A DNA stretch of 64,000 bases from assembly GCA_013177795.1 (NCBI GenBank), contig JABLXY010000004.1:48001-112000 (forward strand), read 5' to 3'. Shown here one piece after another: positions 28,500 through 39,806 of the stretch. Positions within the stretch are counted from its first letter, which is position 1; each line of letters opens with the position of its first letter. A model generated the notes under the pieces. The model was not told where the DNA came from and searched no databases. It saw only the letters and a program-made list of their open reading frames with translations. The DNA is from Syntrophaceae bacterium. Lineage in GTDB: Bacteria; Desulfobacterota; Syntrophia; Syntrophales; UBA2192. Position numbers and translations under genes: made by a program.

Positions 28500-29061
28500 G
28501 TCTGGATGACCTCCTGTTGCAATCGAACATAAAGCCTCGCGCCGACGGCCCCCGGCTGGCGGCACTTCGGCGAGCCGGCGCTGCGGCTCTACATCCTGAT
28601 ATGACAGACCCCCTTTCGTGTTGGTTTCATATCATGGATGGCTGAAGGTTATCGCATTTCGATGGGACTGTCGAGAAAAAAAAGAGAGGCCTTTTCGCTA
28701 TTCAGCTCAAAGGGTTAGATGATAAAAAGGGAGGCGCCGAACAGGCCTTTCGGGGCATTCGGGCAGCGGGAATAACCGGGGGGCCGCTCGCCCCTGCGCA
28801 CGCCGGCCGATCGTCTACAACGGGGACGAGTGAATCACGGAGAGCATCATCCCCCCCATGAGAAACAGCCAGAACAGCCAGTAGATCGCCTTTCGCCTCA
28901 CGTGTTGCACCTCGACTTCGATTCGCCCGGGAGAAACCGCTTCGAATCAGGCGGTCCCGGACAGCCCCTTCTTTTTACATCGGATCGCTGCACCGAACCT
29001 TGAGCGCGCAACCCGCGTGCAAGGTCCGGACGCGCTGGCGGCTGTCGCCGCCGGGGCCGGG
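28500..29061. other. 562-base region without a confident gene
   Basis: Between the unrecognised 462-aa gene and the methyltransferase gene no standard-size gene fits either strand. It contains the leader and ribosome site of the 462-aa gene (28500-28520), a run of A residues near 28675, a possible 28-31 codon membrane peptide on the minus strand (28815-28901) and no recognisable tRNA, riboswitch or long repeat. Confidence 0.5.
28815..28901 (-). CDS. Possible 28-aa single-pass membrane peptide
   Basis: A short minus-strand frame starts with GTG at 28901 (or GTG at 28910, adding three residues). It encodes a basic head RRK followed by IYWLFWLFLMGGMMLSVI, a good transmembrane helix, then a short polar tail HSSPL. 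This resembles small membrane proteins that modulate larger partners. The upstream ribosome site is weak, and such a frame could occur by chance, so it is only a candidate. Confidence 0.33.
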   Translation of the reverse strand: MRRKAIYWLFWLFLMGGMMLSVIHSSPL

Positions 29062-29625
29062 CTACTTGACAGCCTCGACGAGCAGAAGCGGGGGAACGCA
29101 GAGGACGGCAAAGTCCGTGTTGACCGTGGAAAAAAGTTCCCGCAGCGGTGCCCGGAGACAACTGGGGGGCTGATAAAAGGTCTGATATGCAAGGAATTTG
29201 CCGCCCTGCCGGAGGATGCTGTGCGTGTCCCGGAGGATCCCCATGCGGGCCTCGGCCGACAGAAAGGAAAAGGGAATCCCGGAGACCACGCAGTCCACCT
29301 CCCCGATGCCGCTGCGGCTGGCGATGTCGAGGACGTTCCCCGCGCATTCCTGGTAAATCTGCAACCTGGGGTCTTTGCAATTCCGGCGCAGCAGTTCGGC
29401 GAGGGCTTCGTTACGCTCGATTGCGATCAGGCGGGCGTCGGGGCCCAGCCGATGCAGGAGCGAGCGCGTGAGGACCCCCGTCCCCGGCCCGTACTCGATC
29501 ACGATTCGAGCCGATTGAGGATCGACGCGGGAGCAGATTTTCTCCACGGCGAACCGGGACGTGGGCATCACGGAAGCGATATACCGGTCCTGCAACAGAT
29601 TGCTCAGATAGGCGAATGCGGTCAT
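29062..29625 (-). CDS. SAM-dependent methyltransferase, rRNA-adenine-dimethylase/phospholipid-methyltransferase-like
   Basis: The 187-aa protein has a Rossmann-type methyltransferase fold. Motif I is IVIEYGPGTGVLTRSLL (about 41-57), with LIAIERNEAL (acidic ribose contact) and VVSGIPFSFLSAEARMGIL in the motif IV area. Length and motifs are like small proteins annotated as rRNA adenine N-6-methyltransferase family or phospholipid N-methyltransferase (PmtA-like). The YIASVMPTSRF start also fits the latter. A choice between the substrates is not possible from sequence. The ATG at 29625 has AGGAG 8 bases upstream. Confidence 0.78.
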   Translation of the reverse strand: MTAFAYLSNLLQDRYIASVMPTSRFAVEKICSRVDPQSARIVIEYGPGTGVLTRSLLHRLGPDARLIAIERNEALAELLRRNCKDPRLQIYQECAGNVLDIASRSGIGEVDCVVSGIPFSFLSAEARMGILRDTHSILRQGGKFLAYQTFYQPPSCLRAPLRELFSTVNTDFAVLCVPPLLLVEAVK

Positions 29626-29707
29626 AATCGGACTCCTGGCGCATCGGCGGGGTGCACGGAAGGGGCGAGTCAAAATGCCCTTCCGGCCCTTCAGCGGGCG
29701 CAACCCC

Positions 29708-30154
29708 TTATTTCCCCCTGTAGCGTTTGTACCTCATGCCCACCCCCGTCGGGGTCGTGAGGGTGAGCTCTCCCTTCGTGCAGGCGTATCCCCATGTCAG
29801 GGGATCCCCTTTCTTCATGGTGATCTCGATCTGGTGCCGGTCGATCACCCTGTAGCTCCCCGTGTAGGCGACCTTCTCGACGGCGCTGTAGAGCCTGACC
29901 GTGTCGTCCTCGAGAAACTCGATCGTGTCGGCACCCTGGATCCGCACCCATTTGCCGAGGAGCATCTCCCGGGCCTGGATCCTTGCCGTCTCCGCTTCAT
30001 CCGGCACGGGGGCGGCCGGGGGCGGCGCAACGGCGGCCGGCGGGACGGACGGCTCCCGGGCCCTCACAGGCTCCTCCTGCAGGACGCCGGCACAACCGCA
30101 CAGGACTGTCAGCAGGAGCAAACAGAGGGCCTTCCCGAAGCGGGCTGCGTTCAT
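29708..30154 (-). CDS. Putative lipoprotein of unknown function
   Basis: The 148-aa product has a basic N terminus, a hydrophobic core (LCLLLLTVL) and a lipobox-like LCGC near residue 21, so it is probably exported and lipidated. A Pro/Ala/Val-rich linker (about 32-50) follows. The C-terminal half (LLGKWVRIQGADTIEFLEDDTV...YTGSYRVIDRHQIEITM) looks like a small lipocalin-type beta domain, as in proteins that test a threshold value. The ATG at 30154 is preferred, with GGAGGGGG 11 bases upstream. No enzyme residues are evident. Confidence 0.7.
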   Translation of the reverse strand: MNAARFGKALCLLLLTVLCGCAGVLQEEPVRAREPSVPPAAVAPPPAAPVPDEAETARIQAREMLLGKWVRIQGADTIEFLEDDTVRLYSAVEKVAYTGSYRVIDRHQIEITMKKGDPLTWGYACTKGELTLTTPTGVGMRYKRYRGK

Positions 30155-30187
30155 GGCTATGGAGTCCCCCTCCAATTTTTTATTATC

Positions 30188-31495
30188 TCACGCCTCGTTT
30201 CGTTCTGCAAGCCGGTATTCGTCATAGTGTTCGATGAGGCGATCCAGGTACCGCGAGTTCATCTGTGTCGAGGCAAGCGCCCGCTTCACCGGGGGCAGCC
30301 TCAGGACGGCCCCCAGGATCGCCGCCATCACGCGGTGGCTCAGCAGGGCCTGGGTGTCGAAAATCAGGTTCTGGAGCTTTCCCCGCTCCAGGGCCATGAG
30401 AATCAGCCTGCGCGCCGAGTCGACGGGCGTGATCACCCGCTCGGGGCGGCTCGCCAGGGCCATGGCGCCTGTCTTGCAGCTCCGGACACAGACGCCGCAA
30501 CCCAGGCAGGCGTCGTCGTCCACCGCGGCCTTCTTCTTCGTGCGCTTCTTCGGGTCCGCGGCGGACCGGAGGGCGACCGCCCCGACCGGGCAGACGCCGA
30601 CGCAGAGGCCGCAGCCCGTGCATTTGCTCCCGTCCACGACGGGCAGGAAGTTCGTCGTGTGGACGGGGTGCAGGTGGACGAACTTCCGGGCGGCGATCAT
30701 GGCCTCGCAGCAGCAGCCGCAGCAGTTGCAGATGAAGCTCACCTGGCGCTGGACGTTCTCGCCGAACTGGACGAGGTTGTGCTCGTAGGCCGTTTCCAGC
30801 AGGCCCATGCACTCCGCCGCCGTGACGGGCCGGACGATCCCGTGGCGGATGAGGGAATCGGCGGCGCGGTTGAAGGTCATGCAGATGTCCATGGGGGCGT
30901 CGCAGGCCCTTCCCACGTGACCCATCTTGTGCCGGCAGTAGCACATGGCGATCCCGATGTGGGACGCCGTCTGGATGACGCGGCTGGCCCGCTCGTAGTC
31001 CAGGACGTGAAGGCCGCTGTCGGTCGGCAGAGCCGGTTCGTGAACGAGGACGCGCCCCAGCTGGGTCTTGCCCGCCACGAAGAGGGCCTTGATGAAATCC
31101 TCCTCCACGTTGATGTACTGGTAGTACAGCTCGCTCAAGGCCTTCTGGTCGAGGTCGGCCCGCAGGCGCATCATCGAGAACTCGAAGAAACCCGCCATCG
31201 GGGGCGGCAGAACATAGACGCGGCCGCCGTCCCGCTCGATGTCGAGGAGAATCCCCCGGTCGGCAAGTCCGTCCAGGACGCCTGCGGCCTTCTTCTCCGG
31301 CATGTTCCAGACCGCGGCGGCCTTCTTCGCATCAAAGGGCCGGATGGGCAGCAGCGAGACGAGCTCTGCCTCCCGCTCCGAAAAGAGCATGCGGAGGATT
31401 CCGTAGAGAAGCTCCGAAGGCGGGGCACCCTGGGGGAACTGGTTGATTCGCTCCGCGAGACGGTGGTAGGCGTTTTTGAGTCGCTGATGGGCCAC
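30188..31495 (-). CDS. Multi-[4Fe-4S] ferredoxin-type protein
   Basis: The 435-aa protein has an N-terminal helical, winged-helix-like region (about 1-120, LLPIRPFDAKKAAAVWNM). Then comes a cysteine-rich middle part (CYCRHKMGHVGRACDAPMDIC and CNCCGCCC, about 195-280). Two ferredoxin-type clusters follow, CTGCGLCVGVCPVG and CLGCGVCVRSCKTG (about 295-350), and a helical tail. It can hold two [4Fe-4S] clusters and possibly more, so electron transfer is likely. The partner is unknown, and no oxidoreductase gene is adjacent. The frame opens with GTG at 31495. A soluble cytoplasmic site is expected because no signal is seen. Confidence 0.8.
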   Translation of the reverse strand: MAHQRLKNAYHRLAERINQFPQGAPPSELLYGILRMLFSEREAELVSLLPIRPFDAKKAAAVWNMPEKKAAGVLDGLADRGILLDIERDGGRVYVLPPPMAGFFEFSMMRLRADLDQKALSELYYQYINVEEDFIKALFVAGKTQLGRVLVHEPALPTDSGLHVLDYERASRVIQTASHIGIAMCYCRHKMGHVGRACDAPMDICMTFNRAADSLIRHGIVRPVTAAECMGLLETAYEHNLVQFGENVQRQVSFICNCCGCCCEAMIAARKFVHLHPVHTTNFLPVVDGSKCTGCGLCVGVCPVGAVALRSAADPKKRTKKKAAVDDDACLGCGVCVRSCKTGAMALASRPERVITPVDSARRLILMALERGKLQNLIFDTQALLSHRVMAAILGAVLRLPPVKRALASTQMNSRYLDRLIEHYDEYRLAERNEA

Positions 31496-31572
31496 GGCCG
31501 GGCTCCGGTCCTTGGGATGAGTTTCATCATTCTACCAGAATAAGGCCCGTTTACAACCGGCTATGAACAGAC

Positions 31573-31675
31573 GAGGTTGAGACGGTAAGAAGGTGAGAAG
31601 GGTGGATATGGCAGGGGTGAACAGATTTCTCCCCGCTGCTCCAACCTTCATACCCTCTTACCCTCTCACTTTCTG
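31573..31675. repeat. Word-type intergenic hairpin, family A
   Basis: Second copy of the family at 17425-17528. The arms, about 31573-31606 and 31640-31675, match inversely at about 25 of 34 positions and are made of GGTAAGAAGG, TGAGAAGG and GGTTGGA words. The right arms of both copies share TCCAACCTTC, CATACCCTCTTAC and related words. It lies between the minus-strand Fe-S gene and the plus-strand helicase gene. Confidence 0.75.
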
Positions 31676-31681
31676 ATTTGC

Positions 31682-34600
31682 ATGTCAGCATTCGTCATCA
31701 GCAGGACGAACATGGACAGGCGACACCCGTTGACAGATCCCCCGTCAACCTATATGAGGTCCAAAGCAAAGAAGGGGTTGAGACCATTGCCGTCGCCATC
31801 GGACAGACTGAAGCGCCTCCGGGCGAGACTGCACGCCGTCATGCGGGCCGACCGCGTCGCCCTGCTGAGGGAGATCGGAAAGCTGCAGTCCGCGAAAAGC
31901 CCCGAGGGTCTCGAGCACGCAATCGACCGGCTCGAGAGGCGGCTCGAGCGGGCTTCCGCGAAGAAGGACAGGCGCCGGGCGGGCCTCCCGCCGGTGCGCT
32001 ACCCCGCGGCCCTGCCGATCACAGCCCGGCGGGCCGACATCGTCGAGGCCATCCGCGAAAACCCCGTCGTCGTCATCACCGGCGAGACGGGCTCGGGCAA
32101 GACCACGCAGATCCCCAAGATGTGCATCGAGGCGGGCCGGGGCATCGACGGCCGGATCGGCTGCACGCAGCCCCGCAGGGTGGCCGCCGTCACGGTGAGC
32201 CAGCGCATCGCCGAGGAGATGGGCGAGGAGCCCGGCCGCTCGGTGGGCTACAAGATCCGCTTCGAGGAGCGCACCTCGCCCGAGGGGTTCATCAAGATCA
32301 TGACGGACGGCATCCTCCTCATGGAGGCCCAGGCCGACCCCCATCTCAACGAGTACGACACGATCATCGTCGACGAGGCGCACGAGCGCAGCCTCAACAT
32401 CGATTTCGTCCTGGGCATGCTGAAAACCCTCCTGCGAAGGCGCAGGGACCTCAAGGTCGTCATCACCTCCGCCACGATCGACACGGAAAAATTCTCCGCC
32501 GCCTTCGGGGGTGCGCCCATCATCGAGGTCTCGGGGCGGCTCTACCCCGTGGAGATCCGCTACGAGCCCCTCGAGGAAGACCCCGAGGAGGTCACCCACG
32601 TCGAGGCCGCCGTCCGCGTCGTCGACGATCTGCTCGACGGCGGCGGGGGCGGGGACATCCTCGTCTTCATGCCCACGGAGCAGGACATCCGCGATGCCTG
32701 CGAGATGCTCGAGGGGCGCGGCCGCCGGGGCGTGAAGATTCTGCCCCTGTACGCGAGACTGCCCTCGCAGGAACAGCGGCGCGTCTTCGTCCCGATCCCG
32801 GAGAGGAAGGTCGTCGTGGCCACCAACGTCGCCGAGACGTCCGTCACGATCCCCGGGATCCGCTATGTCGTCGACACGGGGCTGGCCCGCATCTCGTACT
32901 ACAACCCCCGCACGAGGACCTCGGGGCTGCCCGTCCGGCCTATTTCCCGGAGCAGCGCCGATCAGCGGGCGGGCCGCTGCGGCCGCGTGGAAAACGGCGT
33001 GTGCATCCGCCTCTATTCCCGCGAGGACTACGAGAGCCGACCCCTCTACACGCCGCCCGAGATCCTGCGCTCCAACCTCGCCGAGGTCATCCTCCGGATG
33101 CTCGCCCTGCGGATCGACGACCCCGCGGCCTTCCCCTTCGTGGACCCGCCCGCGCCGAAGAGCATCCGGGGCGGATACGACATCCTCGAGGAACTCGGCG
33201 CCATCGAGCGCGCGGATGACGGCAGCGGCGCGGCCCGCTGGCGTCTCACCGAGCGGGGCCGCCGGATGGCCCGGCTGCCGCTGGACCCCCGGATCGCGCG
33301 GATGATCCTCGAGTCCGAAAGGGAAGGCTGTCTTGAGGAAATCCTGGTTCTCGCTGCGGCGCTCGGCACCCAGGACCCGCGGGAGCGCCCCGCCGGGAAG
33401 GAGAAGGAGGCGGACGCCGCCCATGCCCGATTCGTCAACCCTGCATCGGACTTTCTCACCCTGCTGACCCTCTGGGGGCGCTTCCACGAAAACGCCCCGA
33501 ACGCAAGATCCGCAGGGCGGCTCAGGCGGTTCTGCCGCGACCATTTCCTCTCCTTCCGGCGGATGAAGGAGTGGCGGGACGTCCACAGCCAGCTCAAGGA
33601 GATCGTCGAGGAGGAGGGCCCGGCGCCCCAGGAAAAGACCCGCGGCAAGACAGGCGGCGGCGATCCCCAGGCCTGGTACGGCCGGATCCACCGTGCGGTG
33701 CTCAGCGGCTACCTCTCGAACATCGCCGTGAAGAAGGAGAAGAACACCTACACCGCCGCGGGCGGGAGGCAGGTCGTGCTCTTTCCCGGTTCGGGCCTCT
33801 ACAACCGCGGCGGCGACTGGATCGTGGCGGCGGAGCTCGTGGAGACGACCCAGCTCTTCGCCCGGACGGCCGCCAACATCGACCGGGACTGGCTCGAGCC
33901 CCTGGGCGGAAGCCTTTGCCGTTCCACCTATCTCAACCCCCGCTGGGACCGCAGGCGCGGCGAGGTGACGGCCACCGAGCGCGTGAGCCTCTACGGCCTC
34001 GTCATCGTCGAGGAGCGACGCGTCTCCTACGGCCGCATCGACCCCGCCGCGGCCACGCAGGTGTTCATCCGCGAGGCCCTCGTGCCCGGGGAGATCGACA
34101 GGCCCCCGGCTTTCCTCGCCCACAACCGCGCCCTCATCGAACGGGTGAGGGACATGGAAAACAGGCTCCGCAGGCGCACCCTGCTCGCCACGGACGACGT
34201 CCTGGCCGCCTTTTACGAGGAGAGGCTGCGGGACGTCTCCGATGTACGGACCCTCCAGAGGATCATCCGCGAGCGGGGGGGCGACGCCTTTCTCCGGATG
34301 ACCGAGGAGGACGTGCTCCGTCAGGCCCCCGACCCCGGCGAGCTTGCCCTCTACCCCGATGCCCTGCAGGCGGGGAGGCTTTCGCTTCCCCTGAGCTATC
34401 GGTTCAGCCCGGGTGATGCCGCCGACGGCGTGACGCTGAAGCTCCCGGCCAGCGCGCTTGCCGGCCTCCGGGCCGAAATCCTGGAGCGGGCCGTGCCGGG
34501 ACTGCTGCGCGAGAGGGTGACGGCCCTCCTCAAGGCCCTTCCCCGCGAGGTCAGGCGGCATCTCGTCCCGCTCCCGCAGTCGGCGGAGCTCATCGTGCGG

Positions 34601-35746
34601 GACGTCGAGAAAAGCAAAGGCCCGCTTCCGGCGGCCCTCTCGGAGAGCCTCAAGCGCCGGTTCCGGCTCGACGTGCCCCCCTCGGCATGGGACCTGGAGG
34701 GGCTTCCCGATCACCTCAAACTCCGCTATGCCGTCGTGGACGCCAAGGGGAAGGAGATCCGGTCGGCGAGGGACATCGAGTCCCTGCAGAGGGACCGCCT
34801 GGAAGAGCAGGCATCGCGGGCCTTCCACCGGGCGAAGGAGGCCTGGGAACGGACGGGGGTCACCCGCTGGGAGGCGCCGGGGCTGCCCGATGCAATCCCG
34901 GCGGAAATCCCGCTGGATGAACACAACGTCCTCGAGGGAGTCGCCTACCCGGCCCTCGTGCCGGCGGGCGAGGCCGTCGATCTGCGACTGCTGAGAGACC
35001 GCGGGGAGGCCGAGGCGGCGCACCGGGCCGGCGTCAGGACGCTTCTGGCCCTGCAATTCCGGAAGGAGCTCGGGGCGATTCGCCGCTGCCTCGCCCTGCG
35101 GGGCGAGATGAAGGTCTGGTCCGTCTACTTCGGGGGGGCCGCGGCCCTGGAGGACATCCTCCATCAGGGGCTGATCCGCCGCCTGCTCGAGAAGGATATC
35201 CGGACGCGACAGGATTTCGAGGATTACGCCCGTTCTCTGAGGCCGGTGCTGCTTCAAGCGCCCGGGCAGCTGCTCGCGCAGGTGGAACCCGTACTGCGCG
35301 CCTATCACGAAACACGCCAGGCCCTATCCGCCCTCGAGGCGGCAAACCGGGCAAACCGCAGCGTGACCGGTTTCCTCGGGGAGATGCGCGCCGAGCTCGA
35401 CCGCATCGTCCCTCTTTCGTTCCTGGAGCGGTATGACCCGGATCGCCTCGCCCAGCTCCCCCGCTACCTCAAGGCGCTGCAGATCCGGGCGGACAGGGGC
35501 GCCGTCCATCTCGACCGGGACAGGGTCCGGGCCGCCGAGATCCGGCCCTTCGAGGAAAAACTCGAAGAGCTCCAGAAGGTTACCGTCCGCGGGGCGTCGC
35601 CTGAAAGGGTCAAGGCCGTCGAAGAGTACCGATGGATGGTCGAAGAGTACCGGGTGTCGGTCTTTGCCCAGGAGATCAGGACTCCCTACCCGGTGTCGCC
35701 GAAGCGGCTGCGCGAGAAACTGCGGCAGATCGAGCAAACGGCGTAA
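31682..35746 (+). CDS. hrpA: ATP-dependent RNA helicase HrpA-type (DEAH)
   Basis: The 1354-aa protein matches HrpA in length and order. The DEAH helicase core begins with GETGSGKTTQIPK (Walker A, about 134) and VDEAHERSLNID (about 229-240). SATIDTEKFS, ATNVAETSVTIPGIRYVVDTG and SSADQRAGRCGR (motif VI) complete it. The HA2/OB-fold regions follow, then the long C-terminal DUF3418-type domain seen in proteobacterial HrpA. The role is RNA remodelling, including ribosome rescue in E. coli. The N-terminal start is uncertain: ATG codons at 31682, 31712 and 31754 are in frame and none has a strong ribosome site. Confidence 0.94.
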   Translation: MSAFVISRTNMDRRHPLTDPPSTYMRSKAKKGLRPLPSPSDRLKRLRARLHAVMRADRVALLREIGKLQSAKSPEGLEHAIDRLERRLERASAKKDRRRAGLPPVRYPAALPITARRADIVEAIRENPVVVITGETGSGKTTQIPKMCIEAGRGIDGRIGCTQPRRVAAVTVSQRIAEEMGEEPGRSVGYKIRFEERTSPEGFIKIMTDGILLMEAQADPHLNEYDTIIVDEAHERSLNIDFVLGMLKTLLRRRRDLKVVITSATIDTEKFSAAFGGAPIIEVSGRLYPVEIRYEPLEEDPEEVTHVEAAVRVVDDLLDGGGGGDILVFMPTEQDIRDACEMLEGRGRRGVKILPLYARLPSQEQRRVFVPIPERKVVVATNVAETSVTIPGIRYVVDTGLARISYYNPRTRTSGLPVRPISRSSADQRAGRCGRVENGVCIRLYSREDYESRPLYTPPEILRSNLAEVILRMLALRIDDPAAFPFVDPPAPKSIRGGYDILEELGAIERADDGSGAARWRLTERGRRMARLPLDPRIARMILESEREGCLEEILVLAAALGTQDPRERPAGKEKEADAAHARFVNPASDFLTLLTLWGRFHENAPNARSAGRLRRFCRDHFLSFRRMKEWRDVHSQLKEIVEEEGPAPQEKTRGKTGGGDPQAWYGRIHRAVLSGYLSNIAVKKEKNTYTAAGGRQVVLFPGSGLYNRGGDWIVAAELVETTQLFARTAANIDRDWLEPLGGSLCRSTYLNPRWDRRRGEVTATERVSLYGLVIVEERRVSYGRIDPAAATQVFIREALVPGEIDRPPAFLAHNRALIERVRDMENRLRRRTLLATDDVLAAFYEERLRDVSDVRTLQRIIRERGGDAFLRMTEEDVLRQAPDPGELALYPDALQAGRLSLPLSYRFSPGDAADGVTLKLPASALAGLRAEILERAVPGLLRERVTALLKALPREVRRHLVPLPQSAELIVRDVEKSKGPLPAALSESLKRRFRLDVPPSAWDLEGLPDHLKLRYAVVDAKGKEIRSARDIESLQRDRLEEQASRAFHRAKEAWERTGVTRWEAPGLPDAIPAEIPLDEHNVLEGVAYPALVPAGEAVDLRLLRDRGEAEAAHRAGVRTLLALQFRKELGAIRRCLALRGEMKVWSVYFGGAAALEDILHQGLIRRLLEKDIRTRQDFEDYARSLRPVLLQAPGQLLAQVEPVLRAYHETRQALSALEAANRANRSVTGFLGEMRAELDRIVPLSFLERYDPDRLAQLPRYLKALQIRADRGAVHLDRDRVRAAEIRPFEEKLEELQKVTVRGASPERVKAVEEYRWMVEEYRVSVFAQEIRTPYPVSPKRLREKLRQIEQTA

Positions 35747-35848
35747 AAGATTTTGCTGGGATTTCGGGGGCGGATATAATAAAAGATAACGTTTTCAAGA
35801 CCGGCGGTCCCCGGGTCGTGCCGGGGCGGCCGATGAGGACGGCGGGCC

Positions 35849-36232
35849 GTGGAAAAATCGATCCTGATCGTGGACGACGAGATCACCGTGCGTGAGATCT
35901 TCAAGGATTTCTTCGGCGCCGCCGGGTACCGGGTCCTGACGGCGGAAGGGGCCGACAACGCCATCGAGATCCTCAACGAACAGGATGTCGATGTGATCTT
36001 CCTCGACCTGCGCCTGTTCGGGACCAACGGGCTCGAACTGGGCCGCAGGATCCGGAGGGAAAAGCCCCTGTCCATCCTCTTTGCCATCACGGGGTGGGCC
36101 GGCCTCTTCGAGGTCGAGGAGTGCCGGGAGGCGGGCTTCGACGATTTCTTCATCAAGCCCGTGGAGTTCGGGATGCTCGAGAAGGCCGTCGCGGACGCCT
36201 TCGAACGGGTCGAGCGATGGCGGAAGCGGTAG
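35849..36232 (+). CDS. Single-domain response regulator (CheY-like receiver)
   Basis: The 127-aa protein is a stand-alone receiver domain. IVDDEITVREIF holds the acidic pair, VIFLDLRLFG the phospho-acceptor Asp (about 53), and FFIKPVEF the conserved Lys. ITGWAGLFEVEECREAGFDDF replaces the usual T/S loop. There is no output domain, so it should act by protein contact. The start is GTG at 35849. The next gene on the same strand is groEL, 117 bases away with its own promoter. A cognate histidine kinase is not in the window. Confidence 0.92.
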   Translation: MEKSILIVDDEITVREIFKDFFGAAGYRVLTAEGADNAIEILNEQDVDVIFLDLRLFGTNGLELGRRIRREKPLSILFAITGWAGLFEVEECREAGFDDFFIKPVEFGMLEKAVADAFERVERWRKR

Positions 36233-37948
<1,716 letters not shown>

Positions 37949-37986
37949 CAACCTCAGAAAACATCAGTACCGCTAGAAGCGTTCCT

Positions 37987-38018
37987 GCCCCCGGGGAGGC
38001 CCGGTCCTCCCCGGGGGC
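37987..38018 (+). terminator. GC-rich hairpin after groEL
   Basis: GCCCCCGGGGAGG facing CCTCCCCGGGGGC with a 6-base loop. A T-poor tail (TCCTCTCTC) follows, so it may be a weak or Rho-assisted terminator, or an mRNA-stabilising stem between groEL and the DUF6178-like gene. Confidence 0.55.
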
Positions 38019-38069
38019 TCCTCTCTCAACGAACAGTCAAGACGCCCGGGAGGAGCAACAGGACGAACC

Positions 38070-39785
38070 ATGCCTACCGAAGCAAAATCCCCGTCCATGG
38101 ACCATGCCGCCGGGAAGCCCGACACGCAGGGGAAGGCGCTTCTCCGGGAATTCGACCGTCTCGGCGGCCGTGAGATCCTGGAGCGGATCCTCGGGGCGGG
38201 CAGCCCCCGCGAGGCGGTCGAGATGCTCCCCGCCCAAGACCTCTACTGGATCGTCAAGAAGGTCGGGGCTGACGACAGCCTCGCCCTGCTCGAGCTGGCC
38301 ACCACGGACCAGTGGCAGTACCTGCTCGACCTGGAGATCTGGGACCGCGACGAGATCAATTGCGCAGAGGCCCTCTGCTGGCTCAGGCGCCTCTTCGAGG
38401 CCGATCCGCGCAGGACCGTCCAGTGGCTTTTCAACGAGGGCAACGCCCTGGTCTATTTCATCCTTCAGAAAAGCATCGAGGTGATGGTCCGGGAGGAGGA
38501 CGACAAGGAGTTCGAGATTCCCGAGGGGTTCTTCACCCACGACGGGGTCCTGTACCTCGGCGTGCGCGACCCGGAACAGGAGCCCTTCATCCGCGAATTG
38601 ACCGGCGCCATCGCCGCGGCGAGCCTGCCGGCCTATCAGACTCTCCTGTCGAGTCTCGCCGCCGCCGTGCCGGCCGAGGTGGAGGAGGGGATGTACCGGA
38701 TGCGCAGCGTGCGCCTGGCCGAGTGCGGGTTTCTGCCCTTCGAGGAGGCCGTTTCCGTTTTTTCCCCCCTGACCCCCGAGCAGTTGAACCGTGAGGGGGA
38801 GCCGGACGCACCGGTCATCGACGTCGCGGCCGACGGCGAAGCCGGGGCGCTCATCCCCTTCCTGCCGCTCCACGAGGGCGGACAGGTGGGCTTCCTGAGG
38901 GAGGCCCTCGCTGCCGTACAGAACCCTCTTGTCCTGGAGCGGCTGCAGTTGGAGTTCGCCGGACTGGCGAACCGGCTGGCGTCGGTCGAGGGCCTTGCCC
39001 GCATGGAGATGGACGGGCTCGTGGGGACGGCCCGCAGGACGGCGGGCTATCTCAACATCGCCCTGGAGGAACTGGCGGGGAGGGACCGGCTGCGGGCGGC
39101 GGCGCTGCTGGAGAAGAACCCGCTGGAATCGGTCTTTCGCGTCGGATTCGGATTCGTTCTGCGGTTGAAGCACGTGGCGGAGAATTGGCTGAGAATCGCC
39201 TGGTTCCGCAAGTCGGGCTTCGATCACGGCTTCTGGGGGGAGGAGCGTGCGGGCCTGCTGTCGGGCCTTCTGATGAAGAGGCCCCTGCTCTACGCGGGTT
39301 GGGCGGAAAAGGACGGCGCCCTGTACCGGGACTTTGCCGGGGCCGAGGACCTGTCGGGGGCCGGCAAGGCGCTGATGCGGCTCATCGCGCTGGACGGGCT
39401 CATGGATGCCCTGGCACGGAAGGTCCCGATTGAGCGCGCACCGGCGGGCCGTGGCGAATCGACCTGCTTTCACCTGCTGCTGACCTACTGGGCACGGCTC
39501 CGCCTCGGTCTAGGGCCGGACGTCGCGGCCATCTCGGGCGAAGAGGCCCGTGCCCTTTTTGCGATGCTCCGCGAGGGGGAGACGGCGCCTCCCTACCGGA
39601 TGGCCCGCTTCCGGGACGTCTTCCTCGAGGAGATGCTCTCCCTTGCCCCGTCGCTGCCCGACGATCTCCGGTCAGCCCTCCGGGAGGAGCTCTCCGCAAT
39701 CTGGGAGGCCTTCCGTTCCGAGTACGAGGAGGTCCCCCCGGCCGACACGGACATGAGGCACAACCCCTTCCTGATCATCGAGTAG
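38070..39785 (+). CDS. DUF6178-like uncharacterised protein
   Basis: The 571-aa soluble protein has no recognised enzyme motif. Its early segment LPAQDLYWIVKKVGADDSLALL and the WQYLLDLEIWDRDEI block resemble the uncharacterised family DUF6178 known to me from Deltaproteobacteria; that name is a recollection, not a search result. The rest is mostly helical and acidic, with helix-rich repeats in the C-terminal half. No signal or membrane segment is present. It ends 21 bases before the diadenylate cyclase gene, so the two are likely co-transcribed and functionally linked. The ATG at 38070 follows GGGAGGAG at a rather long distance. Confidence 0.72.
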   Translation: MPTEAKSPSMDHAAGKPDTQGKALLREFDRLGGREILERILGAGSPREAVEMLPAQDLYWIVKKVGADDSLALLELATTDQWQYLLDLEIWDRDEINCAEALCWLRRLFEADPRRTVQWLFNEGNALVYFILQKSIEVMVREEDDKEFEIPEGFFTHDGVLYLGVRDPEQEPFIRELTGAIAAASLPAYQTLLSSLAAAVPAEVEEGMYRMRSVRLAECGFLPFEEAVSVFSPLTPEQLNREGEPDAPVIDVAADGEAGALIPFLPLHEGGQVGFLREALAAVQNPLVLERLQLEFAGLANRLASVEGLARMEMDGLVGTARRTAGYLNIALEELAGRDRLRAAALLEKNPLESVFRVGFGFVLRLKHVAENWLRIAWFRKSGFDHGFWGEERAGLLSGLLMKRPLLYAGWAEKDGALYRDFAGAEDLSGAGKALMRLIALDGLMDALARKVPIERAPAGRGESTCFHLLLTYWARLRLGLGPDVAAISGEEARALFAMLREGETAPPYRMARFRDVFLEEMLSLAPSLPDDLRSALREELSAIWEAFRSEYEEVPPADTDMRHNPFLIIE

Positions 39786-39806
39786 CACCCGTTCGGGAGG
39801 TTCGCC

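Noticed and set aside
31745-35308. A 1187-codon open frame on the minus strand
   Set aside because: It is antisense to the HrpA-type helicase gene, with no domain sense and Gly/Leu/Arg/His/Asp-skewed composition. The plus-strand frame has all DEAH motifs.
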